Source: Candidatus Pacearchaeota archaeon (GTDB lineage: Archaea > Nanoarchaeota > Nanoarchaeia > Pacearchaeales > GW2011-AR1). From it: 22,165 nt of DNA. The notes beneath the pieces are model-generated. The model ran no database searches. It was given only the letters and a program-made list of their open reading frames with translations, and was not told the origin of the DNA. Below, in pieces: positions 1 through 6,677 of the stretch. The position numbers and the translations under genes were made by a program. How positions within the stretch are numbered: the stretch's first letter is position 1; each line of letters opens with the position of its first letter. The stretch lies in NCBI GenBank assembly GCA_002690445.1, contig NZER01000153.1:1-22165 (forward strand), written 5' to 3'.

Positions 1-1
1 A

Positions 2-223
2 ATGACTAACCAACGAACTAATATCGCTCACAACGGAATCATCTACGAAGTATTCCAAACATTCACACTGAAAGACCTCGAAGGCTGGGCGGAAAATGTC
101 GCAGACCTCATGCGCAATAACGGCGTCATCGCTACTTACGGCGTCCGCCGCCCCAACGGTCGTAAAGAATACATGCTCGATGAGTACGCCAACGGAACCA
201 CCGGAAATCTAAAAGCAATCTAA
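2..223 (+). CDS. Small hypothetical protein, possibly truncated at left edge
   Basis: A 73-residue reading frame opens with ATG one base inside the window. Its true start may lie further left, and no ribosome-binding site can be judged. The product is a small soluble protein with no membrane segment, and a mixed-charge C-terminal half containing a GVRRPNGRKEY stretch. I do not recognise the family. It precedes two terminator-like hairpins, so it is probably the last gene of an upstream group. Its stop is followed closely by another SD and a five-codon mini-ORF. The reading frame is plausible; the function is unknown. Confidence 0.6.
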   Translation: MTNQRTNIAHNGIIYEVFQTFTLKDLEGWAENVADLMRNNGVIATYGVRRPNGRKEYMLDEYANGTTGNLKAI

Positions 224-225
224 GT

Positions 226-252
226 GAGGTAACATCAATGCACCAAGAATAA
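226..252 (+). other. Strong SD followed by a mini-ORF (MHQE-stop)
   Basis: A GAGG core (226-229) sits 8 bases before ATG at 238. The ATG opens only four sense codons (Met-His-Gln-Glu) before TAA at 250-252. A terminator-like hairpin follows about 30 bases later. It could be a short leader peptide, the scar of a deleted gene, or chance. What is seen is only the SD, the start and the stop; any regulatory role is inference. Confidence 0.3.
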
Positions 253-282
253 ACAACATCATATAAACTGTTTGTCAACAGA

Positions 283-309
283 GATCCCCGGGAGATCCCC
301 GGGGATTTT
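283..309 (+). terminator. Terminator-like GC-rich hairpin with T run
   Basis: ATCCCC (284-289) can pair with GGGGAT (301-306), followed by a run of four T (306-309). The structure is built from two tandem copies of the 11-mer AGATCCCCGGG (282-292 and 293-303), so alternative pairings are possible. It lies in the 163-base gap between the first gene and the VRR-NUC gene. It probably ends transcription of the upstream group. Confidence 0.5.
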
Positions 310-348
310 ATGATATGATGCGGGCTGTCGTTGTTACCTCGATGACAC

Positions 349-386
349 GCCCCCATCGTTCAGTGCATTCCGATGGGGGCATTTTT
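349..386 (+). terminator. Rho-independent terminator abutting the next start codon
   Basis: GCCCCCATCG (349-358) pairs perfectly over 10 bp with CGATGGGGGC (371-380) around a 12-base loop. ATTTTT follows at 381-386. The very next base is the A of the VRR-NUC start codon at 387. The right arm holds the only G-rich sequence (GGGGG) that could serve as an SD for that gene. The element may therefore both attenuate read-through and control translation. Confidence 0.7.
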
Positions 387-671
387 ATGGCACGATCCAG
401 CACCGAGGCGTCGATCACCCGGGCGATTAAAAAATATCTGAACTCGATCGAGGACGTGTGGTATTTCAAAGTTCACGGTGGTCCATATCAAACGGCAGGG
501 ATCCCAGACATCCTCGCCTGCCGTGACGGTAGGCTGTTTGGATTCGAGGTCAAGCAGGTCGGCAAAAAAGCCACGCCGATTCAACAGCGGACGATCGACC
601 TAATCAACGACGCTGGCGGAGTAGCCCTTGTGGTTCACTCTGTGGCAGACGTAGAGGCGGCTTGGTATTGA
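387..671 (+). CDS. VRR-NUC domain nuclease
   Basis: 94 residues, the usual size for stand-alone phage VRR-NUC proteins (PD-(D/E)xK fold). The catalytic pattern is visible: G-I-P-D (D41), then F-E-V-K (E54, K56) and a following Q66 in the TPIQ segment. Family members cut branched or flap DNA and serve as Holliday-junction-type resolvases or repair nucleases; here it probably processes replicating or packaged phage DNA. I chose ATG 387 over the in-frame ATG at 315, because the 24-residue extension would translate the terminator hairpin. The only SD-like bases are GGGGG within that hairpin. Its stop overlaps the TTG start of the methyltransferase gene. Domain call firm, exact role inferred. Confidence 0.85.
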   Translation: MARSSTEASITRAIKKYLNSIEDVWYFKVHGGPYQTAGIPDILACRDGRLFGFEVKQVGKKATPIQQRTIDLINDAGGVALVVHSVADVEAAWY

Positions 672-1327
672 ATAAGGTAGCCGAGTCCTATAACCGGCTG
701 GCAGAGGGCTATGACGCAGACTACGGGACATCATTTAACTTGGCGGAAGAACGTGAGATCTCCCGACTGGTCAAGCCGTACATCCACGGCATGGTGCTTG
801 ACGCAGGATGTGGCACGGGACTTCTGCTTGACCTGCACCAAGATAGTGACAACCTTCTTATTGACGGTTACCATGGCGTAGATATTTCAGCAGGGATGCT
901 TGAAAAGCACAAACAGAAGCACCCGTCATATCTCACGTCCTGCGGCGACGCTTGGGAGTCAGGGGTCGCAAGATTCCACAACGTTGTCAGCCTGTTTGGA
1001 TCGCCAAGTTACACTGACCCACATAAAGTTTCGCGTGGGGTCCAGCAAATGTTGAAGCCGGGCGGAAGGTTCTTCCTCATGCCTTACGCCGCAGGGCGTT
1101 TCAAGACAGCGTCGAAGGGTAATCACCTAGTGGATTCCCATGCGGCTCTGTGGTACAACACCAGCGCAGCTATTTGGGAGGCGTTCCTGAGGTACGAAGG
1201 CGCAACCAATGTTGTGGTGCGTGGCTTCAACCTGTTAGGATCTAAGCGACTGCTGAGAGCCGAGGCGCCACTGACCCGACGCTTTCCCAACCGATGTCAA
1301 TATCTAATCATTACGGGGGTGATGTAG
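668..1327 (+). CDS. Class I SAM-dependent methyltransferase
   Basis: 219 residues with a Rossmann methyltransferase signature: N-terminal Y-N-R-L-A-E-G-Y-D, motif I VLDAGCGTG (43-51), an acidic GVDIS strand II, and a post-motif LKPGGRFFL strand. It resembles small-molecule or UbiE-like methyltransferases and lacks an NPPY/DPPW DNA-methylase motif. Its substrate is unknown. TTG 668 is preferred because it overlaps the preceding TGA (TTGA) and lies 10 bases after GAGG; TTG 662 is an alternative in the same frame. The next gene starts immediately after its stop, so it is probably co-translated with the PAPS-reductase-like gene. A role in base modification or metabolite tailoring is inference. 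Confidence 0.8.
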   Translation: MNKVAESYNRLAEGYDADYGTSFNLAEEREISRLVKPYIHGMVLDAGCGTGLLLDLHQDSDNLLIDGYHGVDISAGMLEKHKQKHPSYLTSCGDAWESGVARFHNVVSLFGSPSYTDPHKVSRGVQQMLKPGGRFFLMPYAAGRFKTASKGNHLVDSHAALWYNTSAAIWEAFLRYEGATNVVVRGFNLLGSKRLLRAEAPLTRRFPNRCQYLIITGVM

Positions 1328-2476
1328 ATGCCGGGGATACGTGTGCAGAATGGGAAGGATGTTTTCACGTCCGCCCTTGACCGGCTAGTTGAACTTTATT
1401 CCAAGCCCGAGGATGAGGTAGTCGTCTCATTTTCAGCAGGCAAGGATTCGATGGTCGTCCTCGAAGTAGCGATCTTGGCAGCGACCGAAGCCAACCGCCT
1501 GCCCGTCAAAGTTCTTATGCGTGACGAGGAAATAATGTTCCCGGGAACGTATGAATACGCCGAGCGTGTGGCGGCACGACCCGAGGTGGACTTCCACTGG
1601 ATTTATGCGTCGCAGCCAATCCTCAATGTATTCAATCGTGAGAATCCATTTATATGGGTATTCGATCCGCTGCTAGATCCCGACGACTGGATCAGGAAGC
1701 CGCCTGATTTTGCATACGAGATCCCTGAGAAAAATATCAACGAGATGATAACCAAACAACGGTTCCCTTGCGATGGAGATCTGTGGCAGGTGACAGGCGT
1801 CAGGGCGGCGGAGAGCGCATCCAGACGATATTCGGTATTCTCGGCAAAGGGCTGGAAAACCAAGCCCAACCGTATGGGCACCCGTGCAGCCAGACCTGTA
1901 TTTGATTGGCTAGACAGCGACGTGTGGAAAGCTGTGCAGGACTTCAGTTGGGATTACAACTCAGCCTATGACACATTATTCAGAAACGGTGTGAGAGCGT
2001 CAGCCTTACGGATCGCACCACCGACGATGTCGGCAGCGGGCGTTGGGTTGTTGCAGGTCGCAGCGAAAGCATGGCCACAGTGGTTCGACAGGGTGGCTCA
2101 GAGAGCACCGGGAGTCAGGACGGCGGCGAAGTTCGGTAAGCGGGCTGTGAGCCCTGTCCGTCGAACAGGCGAGACATGGATGGACACATTCCAGCGTGAG
2201 TGTGTCGACGAAGCCCCGGCATGGATTAGTGACCGGTCAGCAAAGGTGGCGTCAGCGTTGACCCGGATGCACAACCGGCACTCAACCGAGCCGTTCCCTG
2301 ACACCAAGAACTGTCGCAACTGCGTGGGTTCGATGGGCGCATGGCGAGCAGTCGCCAACGCTATGTATTCCGGGGATCCGTTCAGTATGAAGGTCGGCAA
2401 GCTAGTGCCGTTCATGGAGCCTGAGTTTTTCCGGGCGGGATCCGGTACTTGGGGAGGATCTCCCACTTATGGATAG
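1328..2476 (+). CDS. PAPS-reductase-like PP-loop protein (DndC/IbrA type)
   Basis: 382 residues of the phosphoadenosine-phosphosulfate-reductase-like PP-loop superfamily. Visible features: the PP-loop SFSAGKDS (34-41), the TGVRAAESASRR segment (156-167), a DWLDSDVW motif, and a late Cys pair, C329-x2-C332, which could bind metal or a cluster. The ECG(L/I)H catalytic motif of true PAPS reductases is not seen, so sulfate assimilation is unlikely. Related proteins are DndC (DNA phosphorothioation), IbrA, and many uncharacterised phage proteins; they are thought to activate a substrate by adenylation using ATP. It starts directly after the SAM methyltransferase stop and overlaps the next gene by 8 bases. 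A ParB/Srx-like DGEHR gene two genes on recalls IbrA/IbrB and DndC/DndB pairs. Family firm, function open. Confidence 0.85.
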   Translation: MPGIRVQNGKDVFTSALDRLVELYSKPEDEVVVSFSAGKDSMVVLEVAILAATEANRLPVKVLMRDEEIMFPGTYEYAERVAARPEVDFHWIYASQPILNVFNRENPFIWVFDPLLDPDDWIRKPPDFAYEIPEKNINEMITKQRFPCDGDLWQVTGVRAAESASRRYSVFSAKGWKTKPNRMGTRAARPVFDWLDSDVWKAVQDFSWDYNSAYDTLFRNGVRASALRIAPPTMSAAGVGLLQVAAKAWPQWFDRVAQRAPGVRTAAKFGKRAVSPVRRTGETWMDTFQRECVDEAPAWISDRSAKVASALTRMHNRHSTEPFPDTKNCRNCVGSMGAWRAVANAMYSGDPFSMKVGKLVPFMEPEFFRAGSGTWGGSPTYG

Positions 2477-3182
2477 CGTCAAATTATCGGTTGCTGTTTG
2501 TCACACTCCCGGTATAGCTTCCGAACGTGACGACCTTGTCAAACGCCTGCGCAGGCAGTACCCAGAATTGACGATCGTTCACGACTACGACCGAGAGGGT
2601 AGCTGGCCATCGACTTTGAAAGCGTCCCGAGCAATTACACCCGGGGCGACGCATCACATGATCATGCACGATCACGCTTACATTCCAGACGGCGCACCCG
2701 AGGCTTTGATCCGTGCGATCGAAGCCCGTCCTGACGACGTCTTGGCTCCATACACGCCACGCAATTTTGTGCATAAGGTTGTCGGTGCTTGGTGCCGAAT
2801 GAACGGCGTGTGGGGGACGGCGGTAGTCGCTCCCGTTCAGCTATGGGACGAGTTTAGGTCGTGGGCATTGAATTGGACAATGTCCGCCCCTTCAACCTCG
2901 GCGGATAGGCGGATAGGGGTGTGGCTGATTGGTACAGGACGGGACGCCATAGTTCCAATTCCAAGCCTTGTTACGCATACAGGGGTTAAGAGCCTGCTTG
3001 GACACCCGAGGACAACGCCACGGCGAGCGGCGATCCTGTTCGGCGATCGACCCGAGCCTGCGTGGTCTGAATGGCACGACAATGGTCCACTATTCCCAAC
3101 AACCCCACTAACAGACCTCGTAAAATGTATTGACCCCGACAAGATCGGCAAGTGGTTCAATATGGTGGCGAAACTCAAATGA
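2469..3182 (+). CDS. Putative GT-A-like glycosyltransferase
   Basis: 237 residues. The N-terminus reads like a GT-A nucleotide-sugar fold: a hydrophobic LSVAV strand, then a LVKRLRRQYP helix, an LTIVHDYD strand, and HHMIMHDHAYIPDG (62-75), where the family usually has an acidic metal-binding motif followed by a C-terminal helix. Here it is H-D-H rather than D-x-D. The C-terminal third shows no motif I recognise. ATG 2469 has GGAGG (2453-2457) at a suitable distance, and the gene overlaps the PAPS-reductase-like gene. Its placement between that gene and a DNA methylase suggests a modification role, possibly sugar transfer to DNA or protein, but this is inference. The fold call is tentative. 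Confidence 0.5.
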   Translation: MDSVKLSVAVCHTPGIASERDDLVKRLRRQYPELTIVHDYDREGSWPSTLKASRAITPGATHHMIMHDHAYIPDGAPEALIRAIEARPDDVLAPYTPRNFVHKVVGAWCRMNGVWGTAVVAPVQLWDEFRSWALNWTMSAPSTSADRRIGVWLIGTGRDAIVPIPSLVTHTGVKSLLGHPRTTPRRAAILFGDRPEPAWSEWHDNGPLFPTTPLTDLVKCIDPDKIGKWFNMVAKLK

Positions 3183-3832
3183 TGAAATACACGAAGGACG
3201 GTGGCGAGAACTACCCGGTGCAGCAGGGAGAGGTCTGGCACGTCGGTGAACATCAGATCCGATGCGGGGATCTAATGAACCAAGAAGATTGCGACTGGCT
3301 TTCTGATTTTAGACCAGCCCTTGTCTACACCGACCCGCCGTGGGGTCAGGCTCTCGCTACGGGATTCAGAACGAAAGCAGGGCTTAACGATTACGTGACC
3401 TATCAGTATTTATTTAGAGTAGCATTTCAATTAATAAATCTTCACTACGGATCTGTTCCAACCTACTTTGAGCAGGGCACAAAGTGGGCTCAGGAAATGC
3501 AAGACATCGCAGTAGCCGAAGGGCTGAAATTCAAGAATGTTTGGGGGATCACCTATTACAAGAAGTCCCCGGCAACGCTGACACTTTTCAACGCTGATAG
3601 CAAATCAGACATGACAGGAATAGATGACAACAACACTCCCGCCATAGCAATTATGGATCACACATCCCCCGGAGATCTAGTTGTCGATCTTATGACCGGG
3701 CGTGGGCTCACCTCCGCCACCGCCGCAGAACTCGGCAGGGTATTCGCAGGCATGGAACTCTCTCCGTGGCGCGTGTCCTGCGCACTTACCAAGCTAAACA
3801 AAATCACAGGATTGGAGCCTCAACGTGGCTAA
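3179..3832 (+). CDS. DNA methyltransferase, N4/N6 type (DPPW)
   Basis: 217 residues. Catalytic motif IV is YTDPPW (50-55). The SAM-binding motif I lies C-terminal, DLMTGRG (170-176), in the context SPGDLVVDLMTGRGLT, followed by a G-x-E-L-S-P strand. Motif IV before motif I is the beta-class order of amino-methyltransferases, which methylate adenine N6 or cytosine N4. Motif I departs from the usual DPFxGxG. The protein is short for the family, so the target-recognition part is reduced. It starts at ATG 3179, overlapping the previous TGA (ATGA); GTG 3152 is also possible in frame. It overlaps the ParB-like gene by 8 bases. Such pairs are frequent near phage terminases. The target sequence is unknown. 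Confidence 0.8.
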   Translation: MMKYTKDGGENYPVQQGEVWHVGEHQIRCGDLMNQEDCDWLSDFRPALVYTDPPWGQALATGFRTKAGLNDYVTYQYLFRVAFQLINLHYGSVPTYFEQGTKWAQEMQDIAVAEGLKFKNVWGITYYKKSPATLTLFNADSKSDMTGIDDNNTPAIAIMDHTSPGDLVVDLMTGRGLTSATAAELGRVFAGMELSPWRVSCALTKLNKITGLEPQRG

Positions 3833-4634
3833 ACGACAAAAGGGTCAGGCAAAAGTCGAGACCATAAAACTTGAATCGCTAGAGGTTGTTTATGTCGACA
3901 TGGGCGACATAAAGCCCAACCCGTACAACCCGAACCGACAATCAGATCACGAATTTGAAATGCTGCAATCATCCATCGAAACCGATGGATTCACACAGCC
4001 CGTGATTGTCCAATCCTCGGATGCACAATTCCTGCCGAGTCACATCGTTGACGGGGAGCACCGATGGCGAGCAGCAGCAGCCGAAGGACTGACCCGAATC
4101 CCGGTGGTGTACGTGAACTTCACCGAGGAACAGATGAAGATCTCGACCATCAGGCACAACACCGCCAGAGGATCTCACGACGTTGAACTTGAAGCGAATG
4201 TCCTTCGAGACCTTGAAAAGCTAGGGGCTTTGGATTTCGCGCAAGACGCTCTGGGATTATCCGACGTGGAGATCCAAAGACTGATCGAGGATATTCAAGC
4301 CCCGGAAGGACTGGCAGGCGAGGATTTCGCCGACTCATGGGACGTTGGAATCTCTGCGGACAATGGAGATCAAGGCGGCGATGAGAGCCAGTCAAATAAC
4401 AGCCGCACTATTTCGGGCACACCCGAGGCTGTGGAGGCTATGCGGCGGGCTGAGGTAGCCGCAAGAGCCGCCAACACCGAGGAAGAACGGCAGGCGGTAA
4501 TCAAGGACTTGAAGGTCTATCGGCTTATGCTTTCATTTCCGTTTTCTGACAAGGCTCTGATAACCTCAGTATTGGGCGACGAACCAGCGTCCAAGATACT
4601 GGAACTCATAAAAGCAGAGGCTGAGAAAGTATAG
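3825..4634 (+). CDS. ParB/Srx-superfamily (DGEHR) protein
   Basis: 269 residues. The N-terminal ParB/sulfiredoxin-like domain (about 20-130) shows IKPNPYNPN, a helix, DGFTQPVIVQ, and the signature IVDGEHRWRAA (74-83), followed by an IRHNTARG segment. Family members bind CTP/ATP or act as nucleases or accessory factors for DNA modification; there is no ParA neighbour, so partitioning is unlikely. The C-terminal part has an acidic, low-complexity stretch (about 150-190) and a helical tail. GTG 3825 has GGAG at 3814-3817. It shares one base with the small terminase gene. With the PAPS-reductase-like gene upstream it recalls IbrB/IbrA and DndB (DGQHR)/DndC. It may also help terminase choose DNA. 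Family firm, role inferred. Confidence 0.85.
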   Translation: MAKRQKGQAKVETIKLESLEVVYVDMGDIKPNPYNPNRQSDHEFEMLQSSIETDGFTQPVIVQSSDAQFLPSHIVDGEHRWRAAAAEGLTRIPVVYVNFTEEQMKISTIRHNTARGSHDVELEANVLRDLEKLGALDFAQDALGLSDVEIQRLIEDIQAPEGLAGEDFADSWDVGISADNGDQGGDESQSNNSRTISGTPEAVEAMRRAEVAARAANTEEERQAVIKDLKVYRLMLSFPFSDKALITSVLGDEPASKILELIKAEAEKV

Positions 4635-5290
4635 TGACAACGCAACTCAGACGCCCAGAGAAGTGGGAACGAATGCCCGACGAGGGAGCAAAACCGTGGG
4701 CAGCGTTCCTCACATTCCTAAGACTGGGTCCAGACCGCTCATTGGACAGAGCCTACTGTGAAGCAATGGGGCGTCCGCCGGGTGCCAGCCGTGCATCTGG
4801 GCGGTGGAATGTGTGGAGTTCGTCGTGGGCATGGGTGCAGCGAGCCGCAGCATGGGACGCCCATCTTGAGCGGGAATCACAAAAGGGGTTGGTAGCGTCG
4901 GGGATTGAAAACGCGCGAACACGGGTGAGGAATATCACAAATGTTCAGAACGCTGCGATGGTCATAATCAGCAAGGCTGATCTCGGCAACCTCGATTCGA
5001 CCGAAGCCCGAAAGCTTTTGCCAATCGCTCTCCGTGCGTTAGATGAGACGGCGGAAAGCCTGCGTGAAGAATTCGGTGTGGCTGCACGTCCCACGACATC
5101 CCGTGAACTTATTGTCACAGGCGAGATGGAAGGCGGTGTAATGATCGCTGAAGATTTCGATGACGATGAATTACTGACGAAGATTGCAGCGAGGGAGCAA
5201 GGCTTTGACGCCGATGTTGAAGGTGATATAAATGGTCGTGGCGAATTCATACCGGAGAGAGCAGCCATTAGCGAGCACCCGCCAAGCTAG
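4634..5290 (+). CDS. Terminase small subunit
   Basis: 218 residues. The N-terminal third has the phage small-terminase pattern: a helix-turn-helix-like region and W-N-V-W-S-S-S-W-A-W-V-Q-R-A followed by AAAWDAHLE (58-79). A helical middle and an acidic tail (DFDDDELL) follow. The small subunit recognises packaging-initiation DNA and regulates the large-subunit motor. GTG 4634 overlaps the stop of the ParB-like gene by one base. The 3' end overlaps the large terminase gene by 59 bases in another frame, as in many phages. The call rests on the Trp-rich motif and position directly before the large subunit. Confidence 0.8.
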   Translation: MTTQLRRPEKWERMPDEGAKPWAAFLTFLRLGPDRSLDRAYCEAMGRPPGASRASGRWNVWSSSWAWVQRAAAWDAHLERESQKGLVASGIENARTRVRNITNVQNAAMVIISKADLGNLDSTEARKLLPIALRALDETAESLREEFGVAARPTTSRELIVTGEMEGGVMIAEDFDDDELLTKIAAREQGFDADVEGDINGRGEFIPERAAISEHPPS

Positions 5291-6677
5291 GCGCAGGGCG
5301 CGCAGGACGCTCACAGCATTCGGTGAGCACGTTTACCCCGGTTACATCACAAGCAAGTACACGAAGATGCTGGCGTCGCTGCTGGAAAAGGTTGTGACCG
5401 GCGAGATAACTCGCCTGATTGTGGAGATCCCGCCACGGCATTCTAAGTCTGTACACGTCTCTGAATTGCTCCCTGCATACGCTCTTGGGCACAACCCTGA
5501 TATGCGCATCATCCTCTCATCCTATGCATCAGGCTTGGCGGCTGCATTTTCTCGGCGTGTGAGAAACACGATTGGCGGCGAGCGTTATGGCAAATTATTT
5601 CCTATCACACGACTGGCTCCTGACTCTAAAGCTGCGGCGTCGTGGGACATCAGCGGCAGGGCAGGCGGGATGATTGCGGCGGGCGTGGGATCCGGTATCA
5701 CAGGGCATGGCGCAGACTTGCTGATAATCGATGACCCGGTCAAGGATCGGAAAGAGGCTGAATCGTCAGCACGAAGGCAGGACGTGTGGAATTGGTACAC
5801 GTCGACAGCGCGCACTCGGGTTCACCCCGGCGGAGCGATAATCGTCTGTCAGACTCGGTGGCACCACGATGACCTCGCAGGGCGATTGATCGAGGGGCAG
5901 GATGACGAGGATCCTGACTCAGAGGAATGGACGGTCTTGAAGTTCCCTGCGATCGCAACCGAGAACGATGATCTTGGGCGCGAGGTTGGCGAGGCATTAT
6001 GGGAGGAACGTTACCCTCTTGAGGAATTGCTCCGCATCAAGAGAGACGTGGGGACAAGGGATTGGATCGCTTTATATCAGCAAGAACCGACTGACGAGGA
6101 AGGCGCAATATTTCCAATCGCATCGTGGCAATATTACAGCCCGGCTGAATTTGATTTCAACAGTCGATTCCGCACATTTCAATTACTTGACACGGCGTAC
6201 AAAGATGGTCAGCAGAATGACTATTCGGTCGTTGCTACATGGACACGATCACCGGACGGGATCCTGTACGCCCGGGACTGGGTCAGGGAGCGGTTGCAGT
6301 TCCCTGCATTGGAGCGGTTGGCGAAAGCGCAATATGATAAATGGAAGCCCGACGTGGTCTACATTGAGGACAAGGCTTCTGGCATTTCGCTGATTCAAAA
6401 CCTGATAGCCAAAGGGATCCCGATTCAGCCTTACTCGCCCGACGGGGACAAGGTTGTCAGGGCACACGCCGTGACGCCGTTCGTGGAATCAGGTAGGATG
6501 ATATTGCCTGACGATCACGAGATGCTCTCTGACTTTCTTCAAGAACACGCGAAATTCCCGGCAGGGGCACATGATGACATGGTCGACACGACAACGATGG
6601 CAGGCATAGTTTTGGGACGCAGGGAAAGTTCGGGGAACAACCGGCTTGAAGTAGCACCGAAGGAATCACGATGGTAA
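5232..6677 (+). CDS. terL: Terminase large subunit
   Basis: 481 residues, normal length. The ATPase domain carries a Walker-A-like PPRHSKS (67-73), Walker B LLIIDD (163-168) and a CQTRWHHDD coupling segment (206-214). The C-terminal RNase-H-like nuclease domain has its acidic residues at LLDTAYKDG (D320), VYIEDKASG (E379) and HDDMVD (447-452). It translocates DNA into the prohead and cuts it. The Walker A with HSKS in place of the classical GKT/S is typical of Terminase_6-like enzymes. ATG 5232 has AAGGTG just upstream, inside the small terminase gene. It overlaps the portal start by 7 bases. Confident. Confidence 0.95.
   Translation: MVVANSYRREQPLASTRQARRRARRTLTAFGEHVYPGYITSKYTKMLASLLEKVVTGEITRLIVEIPPRHSKSVHVSELLPAYALGHNPDMRIILSSYASGLAAAFSRRVRNTIGGERYGKLFPITRLAPDSKAAASWDISGRAGGMIAAGVGSGITGHGADLLIIDDPVKDRKEAESSARRQDVWNWYTSTARTRVHPGGAIIVCQTRWHHDDLAGRLIEGQDDEDPDSEEWTVLKFPAIATENDDLGREVGEALWEERYPLEELLRIKRDVGTRDWIALYQQEPTDEEGAIFPIASWQYYSPAEFDFNSRFRTFQLLDTAYKDGQQNDYSVVATWTRSPDGILYARDWVRERLQFPALERLAKAQYDKWKPDVVYIEDKASGISLIQNLIAKGIPIQPYSPDGDKVVRAHAVTPFVESGRMILPDDHEMLSDFLQEHAKFPAGAHDDMVDTTTMAGIVLGRRESSGNNRLEVAPKESRW

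Noticed and set aside
309..314. TATGAT as a -10 promoter element
   Set aside because: No -35-like hexamer at 16-18 bases upstream; the nearest TTGTCA is about 31 bases away.
315..386. Upstream ATG start for the VRR-NUC gene
   Set aside because: It would translate the 10-bp terminator stem and adds 24 residues not typical of the domain.
1328..2476. True PAPS reductase for sulfate assimilation
   Set aside because: The ECGLH-type catalytic motif is not seen, the protein is longer than the metabolic enzyme, and no other assimilation gene is nearby.
3825..4634. ParB as a plasmid/prophage partition protein
   Set aside because: No ParA gene or parS-like inverted repeats are seen next to it; the context is DNA modification and packaging.
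5968..6393. 141-residue ORF in another frame inside terL
   Set aside because: Arg/Ser-rich composition typical of a shadow frame; terL motifs run through the same bases.
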